Shown: piece after piece, positions 33,337 to 41,967 of the stretch | Layout: every line of letters begins with the position of its first letter | Numbering within the stretch: the first letter of the stretch is position 1 | Assembly: GCA_023458055.1 (NCBI GenBank) | Contig: JAEXAW010000016.1 | Coordinates: 124,001-188,000, forward strand | Origin: Pseudomonadota bacterium | GTDB lineage: Bacteria; Pseudomonadota; Alphaproteobacteria; Sphingomonadales; Sphingomonadaceae | Direction of reading: 5' to 3' | DNA length: 64,000 nt | Translations under genes and position numbers: made by a program | The notes under the pieces: model-generated | What the model was told of the DNA's origin: nothing | Seen by the model: only the letters and a program-made list of their open reading frames with translations | Databases searched by the model: none

Positions 33337-34308
33337 TCAGCGGTTCGCGGCTAGCCACGCTTCGACACGCGCAGCCACCGCATCAAACGGCTCGCTCACC
33401 GGATCGGTTCCGGCGGCGGGCGGCGTCCCCGCATCCGATGCAACCCGGATATCTAGGCTGAGCGGGATGCTTCCCAAGAACGGGATGCCCAGTTTCCTGG
33501 CCGCCGCTTCAGCGCCGCCACGGCCAAACGGATCGCTCAATTCTCCGCAATGGGGGCAAAGATAGCCCGACATATTTTCAACCAGACCGATGATCGGGAC
33601 ATTGGTTTGCTCGAACAAGTGGATCGCGCGGGTCGCATCGATCAGTGCCAGATCCTGCGGCGTCGAGACGATCACCACGCCTTTGGGCTTGTGCTTTTGC
33701 ACCATGTTCAATTGCACATCGCCGGTGCCGGGCGGCATATCGACGATCAGCGTATCGACGCCGACACCGCTCCAGTCTGCATCGATCAGCTGGGCCAGCG
33801 CATTGCCCGCCATCGGCCCGCGCCAGGCGATCGCCTGTCCCTCCGCGACGAGCTGGCCCATCGACAGCATGGGGACGCCATAGGCATTGGCGAGCGGGAT
33901 CATCTGTTGCTCGCGCGCTTCGGGCTTGACGCCTTCGCTAGCGAGGAGGCGCGGCTGCGAGGGCCCATATATATCGGCATCGACAATACCGACATGATGA
34001 CCCCGTTTTTTGAGCGCAATCGCAAGGTTGGTCGAGAGCGTGGACTTTCCAACCCCGCCCTTGCCGCTCGCGACCGCGATGAGGGTGATGGTCTTTTTCT
34101 CCGCGGTCATCACCACGCGCACCTCGCTCACGCCCGGCTGAGCGGCGATGTCGCGCTTGAGCGCGGCTTCCAGCGTCGAGCGCTCATCAACGCTAAGGCC
34201 GCTCACATCGAGGACCAGAGAAACGATGCCGTCCTGTAAGCGAACAGCGCTGGCCCGACCCGCCGCAAGCGATGCGGCGAGCGATTGAATCACAGTCAAA
34301 TCGGTCAT
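33337..34308 (-). CDS. mrp: Mrp/NBP35-type iron-sulfur cluster carrier ATPase
   Basis: A 323-residue protein. Residues 1-75 form the MIP18/DUF59-like N-terminal domain; the ATPase domain has the deviant Walker A GKGGVGKS at 82-89, VDADIYGPSQP (110-119), and MPPGTGDVQL. The cluster-binding C251-x2-C254 pair (YLCPHCGE) is intact. It should hold and transfer a 4Fe-4S cluster to target proteins in the cytosol. Divergent from hflK and followed by the CoA-binding gene. Confidence 0.93.
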   Translation of the reverse strand: MTDLTVIQSLAASLAAGRASAVRLQDGIVSLVLDVSGLSVDERSTLEAALKRDIAAQPGVSEVRVVMTAEKKTITLIAVASGKGGVGKSTLSTNLAIALKKRGHHVGIVDADIYGPSQPRLLASEGVKPEAREQQMIPLANAYGVPMLSMGQLVAEGQAIAWRGPMAGNALAQLIDADWSGVGVDTLIVDMPPGTGDVQLNMVQKHKPKGVVIVSTPQDLALIDATRAIHLFEQTNVPIIGLVENMSGYLCPHCGELSDPFGRGGAEAAARKLGIPFLGSIPLSLDIRVASDAGTPPAAGTDPVSEPFDAVAARVEAWLAANR

Positions 34309-34382
34309 GATCCGGGGGGATAGAACGAATTTTATGCAAAGGCACTGTTTTTCGTCGCTGACCTTCCTATAAATGACAGGAT

Positions 34383-35630
34383 ATGAAAAAGATATTCGAG
34401 AGCGTGGCAGAAAAAATTCGCCGCAAACGCGCCGTTTCGGGGGGAACTAATCAAGTTCTCGCTGCGCTGGGTACTCCCAGTTTTATGGCCAATGGTGGTT
34501 CGGACGACGGATCGGACGACAAGTCCGGCGGCGAACCGATCCGTGGGCCGTGGGGCGGCGGCACGAATGGAGAGAACCGGGGCGAGCCCAACCGGTCCGG
34601 CCCACGCAATCCGTGGACACAGCCCCCTCCCGGTGATCGTCCGTCGCGTGGCGGCGGCCAACGCCCGACCGCAATTGACGAATTATGGCGCATGGGCCGC
34701 GATGGCATCGGTCGTCGTGGCGGCGGCGGCGATGGCGGCGCGCCCGGCTTCGGCCCGGGAGGCAGGTCGATCTGGCCGCTTGTCGCGATTGCCTTTGTTG
34801 CTCTGTGGCTGGTATTCACCAGTTTCCACCGCATCGATTCTTCCGAAGAAGGCGTGGTCACCCGCTTCGGCAAATTCAGCCGTAATGTCGGGCCGGGTAT
34901 CAATATGACGCTGCCTTCACCCTTTGAGAAATTGGAAAAGGTCAATGTTGCGCTCGTCCGCACGCTGGAGATTGGTTCGGCTGATCCCAATGCAGAAAAT
35001 CTGGTGTTGACCGGCGATAAGAATATTGTCGATCTTGCCTATGCGGTGCGCTGGAAGATCAAGAACCCGCAACAATATCTGTTCCAGATGGCCGAGCCGG
35101 AAGACACGATCAAGGAAGTCGCCGAAAGCGCCATGCGCGCGACGGTTGCCAATTTTGATCTGACCGAAGCGATTGGTCCCGCACGCGGCGCAATCGAAGG
35201 CGAGGTGCGCGAGCGCATGCAGACGCTGCTTGATAGTTATAAGGCAGGTATCCTGATTGAGGGCGTGGCGCTCAACCAGACCGCGCCGCCCGAAGCGGTC
35301 AAGGATGCGTTCAACGAAGTGTCGGCGGCACAACAAAAAAGCGAAGGCTATCAGAACGACGCCCGCGCTTATGCGCAGCAGGTAACGCAAGGCGCTTCCG
35401 GTGAAGCGGCTGCCTTCGATAAGGTTTATGAGCAATATAAGCTTGCGCCCGAAGTGACGCGCCGTCGCATGTATTATGAAACGATGGAGAATGTGTTGAG
35501 CCAAGTGGACAAAGCGGTGGTCCAATCCAACAATACGCAAACCTATTTGCCCCTTCCCGAACTGCGCAAACGCGCCGAGCCCGCACCGCCGGTCGAGGCC
35601 GCGCCAGCACCCGCCAAGGAGGGACAGTGA
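34383..35630 (+). CDS. hflK: HflK, protease modulator
   Basis: A 415-residue SPFH-domain membrane protein. The N-terminal 135 residues are glycine/arginine/proline-rich and cytoplasmic; one membrane helix follows (IWPLVAIAFVALWLVFTSF). The SPFH domain contains SSEEGVVTRFGKFSRNVGPGINMTLPSPFE, and the late EQYKLAPEVTRRRMYYETMENVL is characteristic of HflK. With HflC it forms a large periplasmic cage around FtsH and tunes turnover of membrane proteins. A single base separates its stop from hflC. Confidence 0.96.
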   Translation: MKKIFESVAEKIRRKRAVSGGTNQVLAALGTPSFMANGGSDDGSDDKSGGEPIRGPWGGGTNGENRGEPNRSGPRNPWTQPPPGDRPSRGGGQRPTAIDELWRMGRDGIGRRGGGGDGGAPGFGPGGRSIWPLVAIAFVALWLVFTSFHRIDSSEEGVVTRFGKFSRNVGPGINMTLPSPFEKLEKVNVALVRTLEIGSADPNAENLVLTGDKNIVDLAYAVRWKIKNPQQYLFQMAEPEDTIKEVAESAMRATVANFDLTEAIGPARGAIEGEVRERMQTLLDSYKAGILIEGVALNQTAPPEAVKDAFNEVSAAQQKSEGYQNDARAYAQQVTQGASGEAAAFDKVYEQYKLAPEVTRRRMYYETMENVLSQVDKAVVQSNNTQTYLPLPELRKRAEPAPPVEAAPAPAKEGQ

Positions 35631-35631
35631 C

Positions 35632-36477
35632 ATGAGCCGCTTTTCGACCAGTCCCACCCGCCTCGCCATTGTCGCCGCGATTGTCGCGGTCGGGGCAGCG
35701 ATGACCTTTTCGGTGGTTCCCGAAACCAAGCAGGCCCTGATCCTGTCCTTTGGTCAGCCCATCCGCGTGGTCAACGCCTATAAGAGCAACGAGGAGTTCG
35801 GCAAAACCGGCGCGGGCGTGATTGCCCGCATCCCGCTGGTCGAGCAGATCCAGTGGATCGACAAGCGCATCCTCAGCGTTCAGATGGACCGGCAGCAGGT
35901 TTTGTCGACCGACCAGATCAATCTGCTGGTTGACGCCTTTGCGCGCTATCGGATTACCGATCCGCTCAAAATGTACACCTCAATCCGCACCGAAGAGGCG
36001 CTCAAAGGTCAGCTCAAGACAATCCTTGGTTCGAAGCTGCGCAGTGAATTGGGCAAGCGGCCCTTCGCGGCGCTGCTTTCTGCGGAGCGCGGCGAGGTGA
36101 TGGAGAATATCCAGCGCGGCCTCAATGATGATGCCCGCAAATATGGCGCAGAAATTATCGATGTGCGGATCAAGCGTGCAGATTTACCCGAAGGGACGCC
36201 GCTCGATTCTGCCTTTGACCGGATGCGCACGGCGCGCAAGCAGGCCGCGATCACAATTGATGCCGAAGGGCGCAAGAAGGCGCAAATCATCCGCGCCGAA
36301 GCTGATGGACAGGCGGCGAAAATCTATGCCGACAGCTTTGGCAAGGATCCCAGCTTCTATGAATTTTATCGCGCGATGCAATCCTATCGCCAGACCTTCA
36401 ATGATCAGAATAAAGGGGGAACCCAGATCATCCTGTCGCCCGACAATGCCTATTTGAAGGAATTTCAGGGTCGGTAA
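35632..36477 (+). CDS. hflC: HflC, protease modulator
   Basis: A 281-residue SPFH protein with one N-terminal membrane helix (LAIVAAIVAVGAAMTFSVV) and typical HflC segments: ETKQALILSFGQPIRVV, GVIARIPLVEQIQWIDKRIL, VDAFARYRITDPLKMY and GAEIIDVRIKRADLPEG, with C-terminal SFYEFYRAMQSYRQTF. It partners HflK. Short intergenic distance to hflK means translation is likely coupled, and the Do-family protease follows after 117 bases. Confidence 0.96.
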   Translation: MSRFSTSPTRLAIVAAIVAVGAAMTFSVVPETKQALILSFGQPIRVVNAYKSNEEFGKTGAGVIARIPLVEQIQWIDKRILSVQMDRQQVLSTDQINLLVDAFARYRITDPLKMYTSIRTEEALKGQLKTILGSKLRSELGKRPFAALLSAERGEVMENIQRGLNDDARKYGAEIIDVRIKRADLPEGTPLDSAFDRMRTARKQAAITIDAEGRKKAQIIRAEADGQAAKIYADSFGKDPSFYEFYRAMQSYRQTFNDQNKGGTQIILSPDNAYLKEFQGR

Positions 36478-36594
36478 AAAAGGCAGGGACCGGGTCGTTG
36501 CCTGCTGTTCATGTTCAATCTGCGTTAAGCCGTTTCTCGCCATTAGCCAGCGTTCGCGAGGGTCGGTACAGTAAGCCCAAGAGGAAGGAATAAT

Positions 36595-38088
36595 ATGGTG
36601 CGCTATGTTTATGGAGTAACGGCCGCGCTGTTGCTTGGAGGAACCGCGCTCGCAATCGCATCGCCATCGACGATGGCACAGGATATGTCACCTTTGGTCG
36701 CCCAGCAGAGCGCGACGATTGTCCCGCGTGCGGGCGCTCCCGCGAGCTTTGCCGATCTGGTGAGCAAATTGCAGCCGGCGGTGGTTAATATTTCGACCAA
36801 GGCCAAGGTGCCGGTGGCGATCCAGATCAACCCCTTCTCCGGCGAACGCAGCCCCGTGCTACAGGAGCAGGAAGGCGGCGGTTCCGGCTTCTTCATTTCC
36901 AGCGATGGCTATCTCGTCACCAACAACCATGTGATCTCGAGCGAAAGCGGTCAGGTGGTGAACTCGATGACGGTGACCCTTGCCGACGGCAAGGAATATA
37001 AGGCGCGCCTCATCGGTCGCGATGTCCAGTCCGATCTTGCGGTGCTGAAGGTCGATGCAACCGACACGCCGTTCGTCAAATTCGGCCGTTCGTCGGATAT
37101 GCGCGCGGGCGATTGGGTGGTCGCGATCGGCAACCCGCTTGGCATCGGCTCGTCGGTGACGGCGGGGATTATCTCGGCAGTGCAGCGCAATTTCGGCGCG
37201 GGCGCCTATGATCGCTTCATCCAGACCGATACCGCGATCAACCGCGGCAATTCGGGTGGTCCGCTGTTTGATATGAACGGCAATGTCATCGGCATCAACA
37301 ACCGCTTGATTGGCCCCGGTGTCAATATCGGGCTCAATTTTGCCATTCCGTCAGATTCGGCGGTGCCGGTGGTTGAAGCCTTGCGGCGCGGTGCAACGCC
37401 GACACGCGGCTATCTCGGCGTGGGCCTGGGTCCGGTCGATGAAGATACCGCAGCGGCACTCGGATTGGCCAAGGATCGCGGCGAGTTCATCGGCACCATC
37501 CAGCCGGGCCAGCCTGCCGAAAAGGCCGGGCTCAAGATTGGTGACGTGGTCGTCAAGGTCAATGGCCAGGAAGTGACGCCAAACAATACGCTCTCCTATG
37601 TGGTGTCGAACCTCAAGCCCGGCACCCGCATTCCCATCGAGGTGATCCGTGACGGCAAGCGCATGACGTTGAACGCGGTCGTCGGCACGCGCCCGCCGGA
37701 GGAACAGCTTCGGCCCAAGACGTTCAATCCGGAAGAAGAAAAAACCATCGACCAATCGCAAGGGACGGCTGATGACAAGCTCATCCGCGACGCGCTCGGG
37801 ATGGCGGTCGAGCCGGTGACCCCGGATATTGCGCGCGCGGTTGGCGTCGACAGCAACACGCGCGGCGTTGTGATCAGCGCCGTGTCGGGCAGCTCCGATG
37901 CAGCCCGCAAGGGCGTTGGGCGCGGCATCATCATCATGGGTGCGAACGGCCAGCCGGTTGCCAATGCAAGCCAACTCGCGCAGCAGATCAAGGCGGCGAA
38001 GGCGCAAAACCGCACGGCGATCATGCTCAACCTGCGCGCGCGCGGGGTTGATTCGCGCCTGATCCCGTTGCGGTTCAACGACGAGTAA
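36595..38088 (+). CDS. Do-family periplasmic serine endoprotease (DegP/DegQ-like)
   Basis: A 497-residue protein with an AGAGGAAGG ribosome-binding site and a signal peptide cleaved near TMAQD (residue 29). The catalytic triad is complete: H112 (VTNNHVIS), D147 (VQSDLAVL) and S220 (NRGNSGGPL). Two PDZ domains follow (about 275-370 and 395-495), each with a GYLGV or RGVVIS-type peptide-binding start. It degrades or holds misfolded proteins in the periplasm. The hflK-hflC-protease order is a common alphaproteobacterial arrangement. Ends at a clear terminator. Confidence 0.95.
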   Translation: MVRYVYGVTAALLLGGTALAIASPSTMAQDMSPLVAQQSATIVPRAGAPASFADLVSKLQPAVVNISTKAKVPVAIQINPFSGERSPVLQEQEGGGSGFFISSDGYLVTNNHVISSESGQVVNSMTVTLADGKEYKARLIGRDVQSDLAVLKVDATDTPFVKFGRSSDMRAGDWVVAIGNPLGIGSSVTAGIISAVQRNFGAGAYDRFIQTDTAINRGNSGGPLFDMNGNVIGINNRLIGPGVNIGLNFAIPSDSAVPVVEALRRGATPTRGYLGVGLGPVDEDTAAALGLAKDRGEFIGTIQPGQPAEKAGLKIGDVVVKVNGQEVTPNNTLSYVVSNLKPGTRIPIEVIRDGKRMTLNAVVGTRPPEEQLRPKTFNPEEEKTIDQSQGTADDKLIRDALGMAVEPVTPDIARAVGVDSNTRGVVISAVSGSSDAARKGVGRGIIIMGANGQPVANASQLAQQIKAAKAQNRTAIMLNLRARGVDSRLIPLRFNDE

Positions 38089-38108
38089 AGCACCGGCTCA
38101 TCGTGATT

Positions 38109-38148
38109 AAAGCCCTGCCGTCGCGGCCAGCGCAACGGCAGGGCTTTT
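38109..38148 (+). terminator. Intrinsic terminator after the Do protease
   Basis: Stem AAAGCCCTGCCGT with ACGGCAGGGCTTT (11 GC-rich pairs plus A-T pairs), 13-base loop, followed by TTTTGCG, 20 bases past the stop codon. Confidence 0.85.
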
Positions 38149-38236
38149 GCGTTATGGGACACGAGTTTGCTTGATTTTGGCGCGGCGCGCTCTAGACGTT
38201 TCCCGTTCGAAACAGACTTTTGTTTTCGCATAGATT

Positions 38237-39808
38237 ATGGAGACCATGACGGTGAGCGACACAGGCATTTTCATTGGTGTTGGCGGCGGTGCGCGGCAGG
38301 AGTTGAACCTGCGCCGGGCGAACCGGCACGGCTTGATCGCGGGCGCGACCGGTACGGGTAAAACCGTAACGTTGCAGGGCTTGGTCGAAGGCTTTTCGGC
38401 GGCGGGCGTCCCGACCTTTGTTTCGGACGTTAAAGGCGATTTGTCCGGCCTGGCGATGGCGGGCGAAGCGAGCGGCAAGCTCCATGATATTTTCGCCGCC
38501 CGCGCCGCCGAAATTGGGCAGAGCGACTGGGCGATGAAAGCCTGTCCGGTGCAATTCTGGGATCTGTTCGGCGAACAGGGCCACCCCGTCCGCACCACGG
38601 TTTCCGAAATGGGACCGCTGTTGCTGTCACGGTTGATGGACCTGAACGAGGTGCAGGAAGGTGTGCTGTCCATCGCCTTCCATGTCGCGGACAAGGATGG
38701 GCTGCTGCTGCTCGACCTCGATGATTTGCAGGCGATGCTGGTCAATTGCGGCGAACGCGCCGAGGAATTGACCCTCCAATATGGCAATATTTCCAAGCAG
38801 TCGGTCGGCGCGATCCAGCGCTCGCTGCTTCAGTTGCGCAGTCAGGGCGGCGACAAGTTTTTCGGCGAGCCCGCGCTCGACATGAATGATTTTATCAAGA
38901 CCGATGATAGCGGCGCGGGTGTCGTCAATATCCTCGCCGCCGACAAGCTGATGGCAAGCCCCAAGCTTTACGCGACCTTCCTGCTGTGGTTGCTCAGCGA
39001 ATTGTTTGAAACGCTCCCGGAAATCGGTGACCCTGATAAGCCCAAGCTGGTGTTTTTCTTCGATGAAGCGCATCTGCTCTTCACTGATGCGCCGAAGGCA
39101 CTGCTCGAAAAGATCGAACAGGTGGTGCGCCTGATTCGTTCCAAGGGCGTCGGCGTTTATTTCATCACGCAGAACCCGATTGATATTCCCGATACGGTGG
39201 CCGCGCAGCTTAACAACCGCATCCAGCATAAGCTCAACGCCTTCACCCCGCGCGACCAGCAAGCGGTCAAATCGGCGGCGGATACCTTCCGCCGCAACCC
39301 CAAGATTGATGTCGCGCAGGCGATCACCGAACTTAAAATCGGTGAAGCGCTGGTGTCGCTGTTGCAGGATGATGGCTCGCCCTCGATTGTCGAGCGCACG
39401 CTCATCAAGGCACCCGCCTCGCGCGTCGGTCCGCTGACGCCGCAAGAGCGCGGGGTGATGATCACCACCGATGCTATCGGCAGCAAATATGACACGCTGA
39501 TCGACCGCGAATCCGCAGAGGAAATCCTCGGGGCGAAATCGCAGCAGGCACAGGCCGCCGCTGCCGAAGCCGCCGCGCAGAAGGAAGCCGACAAGGTCGC
39601 GGCCGCTCAGGCCAAGGAGCAGGCCAAGGCCGAGGCCGCCGCCGCCAAGGAAGCGGCACGCCAAGCGCGTGAAGACGCCAAGCCCGGCATGGCCGAAAAG
39701 ATGATCCAGTCCGCCGCACGGTCCGCTGCAACCAGCATCGGGCGTCAGGTCGCAGGCAGTTTCGGCAAAAGTCTGGTGCGCGGCATATTGGGCGGCTTGT
39801 TCAAATAA
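38237..39808 (+). CDS. HerA/YjgR-like ATPase, DUF853
   Basis: A 523-residue FtsK/HerA-type ATPase. The Walker A motif is GATGTGKT at residues 36-43; the Walker B is KLVFFFDEAHLLF around 268-280, followed by RLIRSKGVGVYFITQNPIDIP, the sensor region. A C-terminal alanine/lysine/glutamate-rich coiled coil (about 435-485) precedes a final basic helix. The start could be 38237 or the in-frame ATG at 38246; neither has ideal spacing. DUF853 proteins such as YjgR are related to the DNA translocase HerA, but the partner nuclease NurA is not adjacent. Role unknown; DNA translocation is inferred. Confidence 0.88.
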   Translation: METMTVSDTGIFIGVGGGARQELNLRRANRHGLIAGATGTGKTVTLQGLVEGFSAAGVPTFVSDVKGDLSGLAMAGEASGKLHDIFAARAAEIGQSDWAMKACPVQFWDLFGEQGHPVRTTVSEMGPLLLSRLMDLNEVQEGVLSIAFHVADKDGLLLLDLDDLQAMLVNCGERAEELTLQYGNISKQSVGAIQRSLLQLRSQGGDKFFGEPALDMNDFIKTDDSGAGVVNILAADKLMASPKLYATFLLWLLSELFETLPEIGDPDKPKLVFFFDEAHLLFTDAPKALLEKIEQVVRLIRSKGVGVYFITQNPIDIPDTVAAQLNNRIQHKLNAFTPRDQQAVKSAADTFRRNPKIDVAQAITELKIGEALVSLLQDDGSPSIVERTLIKAPASRVGPLTPQERGVMITTDAIGSKYDTLIDRESAEEILGAKSQQAQAAAAEAAAQKEADKVAAAQAKEQAKAEAAAAKEAARQAREDAKPGMAEKMIQSAARSAATSIGRQVAGSFGKSLVRGILGGLFK

Positions 39809-39855
39809 TCAGACGATACACAGCGATAACGAAAACAGAGTGAGGGAGAGCGCGC

Positions 39856-41883
39856 ATGGCCGAAGTCCAGACACAGAAGGGGGCTTCGGGCCTCGACGCG
39901 CCCGTCGAACAACCGGGTGGCGGCACCTGGCCCGAACTTACCATCCGGGGCATCATCCTCGGGGGGCTGATCACGCTGCTCTTTACCGCGGCCAATGTCT
40001 ATTTGGGCCTCAAGGCAGGGCTGACCTTTGCGACCTCGATTCCCGCTGCGGTGATCTCGATGGCGCTGCTGCGTTTCTTCCGCAACGCCAATATTCTTGA
40101 AAATAATATTGTGCAGACGATTGCCTCGGCGGCGGGCACCCTCTCGGCAATCATCTTCGTGCTGCCCGGCCTTATCATGATCGGCTGGTGGCAGAATTTT
40201 CCCTTCTGGCTGACCGCTGCCGTCTGCGCGGTGGGCGGCATATTGGGCGTGATGTTTTCGGTGCCCTTGCGCCGCGCGCTGGTGACCGGATCGGACCTCC
40301 CTTACCCCGAAGGGCGCGCCGCCGCCGAAGTGTTAAAGGTCGGGTCGGCAAGCGAAGATGGCGCGGCGGAAAACCGCAAAGGCCTCATGCTGATTCTGGT
40401 GAACGCACTCGTCGCCGCCGGCTTTGGCCTTCTTGCGAAGATGAAATTTGTCGCCGAAGAGGTGGGCAAGACCTTCGCGGTGGGTGGCAGCATCAGCGGC
40501 GTGTCCTCAGGGCTCAGCTTCGCGCTGATCGCGGTCGGCCATCTGGTTGGCATCTCCGTCGGCCTTGCCATGCTGCTGGGACTGCTGCTGTCCTGGGGCG
40601 TCGTGATGCCGTGGCTCACCCAAGGCATGGCAGGCGCCGGCGATATTGAACAGATCGCCGGAACCATCTTCCGCGAAAAAGTCCGCTTCATCGGTGCGGG
40701 CGTGATCGGTGTTGCGGCGGTGTGGACGCTGCTTAAAATCATCGGCCCGATTGTGAAGGGCGTGACCGCCGCGCTCGCCGCCTCGCGCTTGCGGGAAAGC
40801 AGCGGCAATGCGAGCCTTGCGCTCACTGAGCGCGACATTCCGATCAAGATTGTCGGCGGCGTCATCCTGGCCTCGCTCATTCCGATTGCGTTTCTGCTGT
40901 GGGTGTTTGTGAAAGATGGCGTGCTTGCCGATCATCTCTGGACGCTTGTCGCGCTGACCTCAATTTATGTGTTGCTGACCGGCATTATCATCGCGTCGGT
41001 GTGCGGCTATATGGCGGGGCTGATCGGCGCATCGAACAGCCCGATTTCGGGGATTGGCATCTTGGCAGTGCTGGGTGCGTCCTTGCTCCTCGTCGCCGTA
41101 TTCGGACGCAACACCCCGCCGGATCAAACCTCGGCGCTGATCGCCTTTGCCTTGTTCGCAACCTCGATCGTGTTCGGCATTGCGACCATTTCCAATGACA
41201 ATTTGCAGGATTTGAAAACCGGGCAACTCGTCGGCGCGACGCCGTGGCGGCAGCAGGTGGCGCTGGTCATCGGCGTGATCTTTGGCTCGCTCACCATTCC
41301 GCCGGTGCTCGACCTTATGAACAACGCCTTCGGGTTCCAAGGCGCGCCGGGAGCGGGTGAGGCCGCGCTTGCTGCCCCGCAAGCGGCGCTGATTTCCTCG
41401 CTCGCACAAGGGGTGCTGGGCGATAATCTGCCGTGGAACCTGCTCGGCATTGGCGCGGCAATTGGCATCGGGATCGTCATTGTCGATGAAGTTCTTGGCC
41501 GCAGCGGAGCCAAGCTGCGCCTGCCGCCGCTCGGTGCGGGCATGGGCATGTATCTCCCGATGGCGTTGACGCTCCCCATCGTGATCGGCGCCTTTCTCGG
41601 CCATTTCTATAACAAATGGGCGGAGCGCCAGGCCGACCCGGTCCGCGCCGAGCGCATGGGTGTATTGATGGCGACGGGGCTGATCGTCGGCGAAAGCCTG
41701 TTCGGCGTCGCCTTTGCCGCCATTGTCGGTGCAACCCGCAACGATAATCCGCTCGCGGTAATGGGCGAAAGTTTCGCGCCCGTGGCGCTGGTGGCGGGGC
41801 TTGTGCTGTTCGCGGCGTTGGTGGTTATGCTCTATGCGCGGACGCGGGCGGCGGCGACCGCCCCGTCGCCTCTCGTTACATAG
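39856..41883 (+). CDS. OPT family oligopeptide transporter
   Basis: A 675-residue integral membrane protein with about 16 hydrophobic segments behind a GAGGGAG ribosome-binding site. Early ELTIRGIILGGLITLLFTAANVYLGLKAGLTFATSIPAAVISMALL is the conserved OPT opening with LKAGLTFATSIPAA. GSDLPYPEGRAAAEVLKVG and CGYMAGLIGASNSPISGIGI are further family blocks. It imports di- to oligopeptides or metal chelates by ion coupling. The S9 peptidase downstream fits a peptide-utilisation unit, although a strong hairpin lies between the two. Confidence 0.92.
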   Translation: MAEVQTQKGASGLDAPVEQPGGGTWPELTIRGIILGGLITLLFTAANVYLGLKAGLTFATSIPAAVISMALLRFFRNANILENNIVQTIASAAGTLSAIIFVLPGLIMIGWWQNFPFWLTAAVCAVGGILGVMFSVPLRRALVTGSDLPYPEGRAAAEVLKVGSASEDGAAENRKGLMLILVNALVAAGFGLLAKMKFVAEEVGKTFAVGGSISGVSSGLSFALIAVGHLVGISVGLAMLLGLLLSWGVVMPWLTQGMAGAGDIEQIAGTIFREKVRFIGAGVIGVAAVWTLLKIIGPIVKGVTAALAASRLRESSGNASLALTERDIPIKIVGGVILASLIPIAFLLWVFVKDGVLADHLWTLVALTSIYVLLTGIIIASVCGYMAGLIGASNSPISGIGILAVLGASLLLVAVFGRNTPPDQTSALIAFALFATSIVFGIATISNDNLQDLKTGQLVGATPWRQQVALVIGVIFGSLTIPPVLDLMNNAFGFQGAPGAGEAALAAPQAALISSLAQGVLGDNLPWNLLGIGAAIGIGIVIVDEVLGRSGAKLRLPPLGAGMGMYLPMALTLPIVIGAFLGHFYNKWAERQADPVRAERMGVLMATGLIVGESLFGVAFAAIVGATRNDNPLAVMGESFAPVALVAGLVLFAALVVMLYARTRAAATAPSPLVT

Positions 41884-41920
41884 CGTTCTGGCCCGCTGAA
41901 CCAAATACCCCCTTGCCACG

Positions 41921-41964
41921 CTTCTCCCAATGTGTATTGTATCAATAATACACATTGGGAGAAG
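41921..41964 (+). promoter_or_regulatory. 18-bp perfect hairpin covering the S9 peptidase ribosome-binding site
   Basis: Left arm 41921-41938 (CTTCTCCCAATGTGTATT) is exactly complementary to right arm 41947-41964, with an 8-base loop. The right arm includes the Shine-Dalgarno GGGAG and ends just before the ATG pair at 41965/41968. In RNA the site would be base-paired; as DNA it could be an operator. No T-run follows, so it is not a standard terminator. Confidence 0.75.
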
Positions 41965-41967
41965 ATG

